Origin: JAJPJX01 sp964568355
Lineage (GTDB): Bacteria; Acidobacteriota; Terriglobia; Bryobacterales; Bryobacteraceae
Direction of reading: 5' to 3'
Length of the DNA stretch: 6,964 bases
Assembly: GCA_964568355.1 (NCBI GenBank)
Contig: CAZMRK010000151.1
Coordinates: forward strand, 1 to 6,964
Position 1 is the first letter of the stretch, and every line of letters starts with the position of its first letter. Below, one piece after another: positions 6,805 through 6,964 of this stretch. A program made the translations under genes and the position numbers. A model generated the notes under the pieces. The model searched no databases, had not been told where the DNA came from, and saw only the letters and a program-made list of their open reading frames with translations.

Positions 6805-6964
6805 TCAACCGGCGGCGCCGACTGTGGCCGGGGCGGAGCGGAAGACCAGCGTGTCGGTAGCGGGATCCACATCGATGTGGACCGTATGACCGTCGCGGAC
6901 CTCTCCTTTCAGCAGCAGGCGGCCCAGGGGTGTTTCGATTTGTTTCTGGATGGCCCGTTTCAGC
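6805..6964 (-). CDS. clpB: ClpB disaggregase chaperone, C-terminal end only
   Basis: The minus strand encodes the last 52 residues of a ClpB-type AAA+ protein, entering from the right edge and ending with TGA at 6807-6805. ClpB is a cytoplasmic hexameric ATPase that works with DnaK to rescue aggregated proteins. The visible part is the end of the D2 small domain: LKRAIQKQIETPLGRLLLKG matches the ClpB C-terminal block (LKRAIQ-x-x-IE-x-PLA-x-x-IL), followed by the strand pair GHTVHIDVDPATDTLVF and a short tail, SAPATVGAAG. Nucleotide-binding motifs are outside the window. Another Hsp100 such as ClpC is less likely, because the LKRAIQ/IE-x-PL block ending close to the C-terminus is typical of ClpB. 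The gene converges on brnTA with 20 bp between the stops. Confidence 0.87.
   Translation of the reverse strand, partial: LKRAIQKQIETPLGRLLLKGEVRDGHTVHIDVDPATDTLVFRSAPATVGAAG

Noticed and set aside
6866..6881. Perfect 16-bp palindrome TCCACATCGATGTGGA inside clpB
   Set aside because: It falls wholly within conserved coding sequence (TVHIDVD) and has no loop to form a useful hairpin; most likely a product of the His-Ile-Asp-Val codons.
1..6964. CRISPR arrays, tRNA or rRNA genes, insertion sequences, attachment sites
   Set aside because: No regularly spaced repeats, transposase-like proteins, terminal inverted repeats or RNA-gene signatures were seen; nearly all of the window is coding.

Overview
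The window looks like chromosome from an Acidobacteriota bacterium, possibly Solibacter/Bryobacter-like. The main argument is a complete 808-residue duplicated MacB/FtsX-type permease of the ADOP class (acidobacterial duplicated orphan permease), a family strongly expanded in that phylum. Visibly high GC and a Gram-negative heptose-LPS gene agree with this. The order-level placement is inference. The whole window is accounted for by six genes, two of them cut by the window edges.

Left half (1-3586, minus strand): a two-gene unit. rfaE2 (D-beta-D-heptose 1-phosphate adenylyltransferase, 157 aa) is followed by mfd (transcription-repair coupling factor). The rfaE2 stop and an inferred TTG start of mfd share the four bases TTGA. 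About 1038 codons of mfd are present in one unbroken frame, and its C-terminus lies beyond the left edge. The unit is divergent from the permease across a 138-bp intergenic region holding a plausible promoter for the permease.

Middle (3725-6151, plus strand): the ADOP permease, with two homologous halves each made of an extracytoplasmic MacB-like domain and an FtsX domain. No ABC ATPase gene lies beside it.

Right end (6152-6964): a compact type II toxin-antitoxin module of the BrnT/BrnA type on the plus strand. A perfect 15-bp palindrome covers its putative promoter just upstream of the toxin start. The toxin and antitoxin genes overlap by 17 bp. The antitoxin gene ends inside a strong hairpin, 20 bp from the stop of a convergent clpB gene, of which only the last 52 codons are in view.

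I did not find a clearly novel system. The points most worth a second look are the brnTA control region with a near-leaderless toxin start, the hairpin over the brnA stop, the TTGA-coupled rfaE2-mfd junction, and the lack of a Shine-Dalgarno at the permease start beside a well-placed out-of-frame one.
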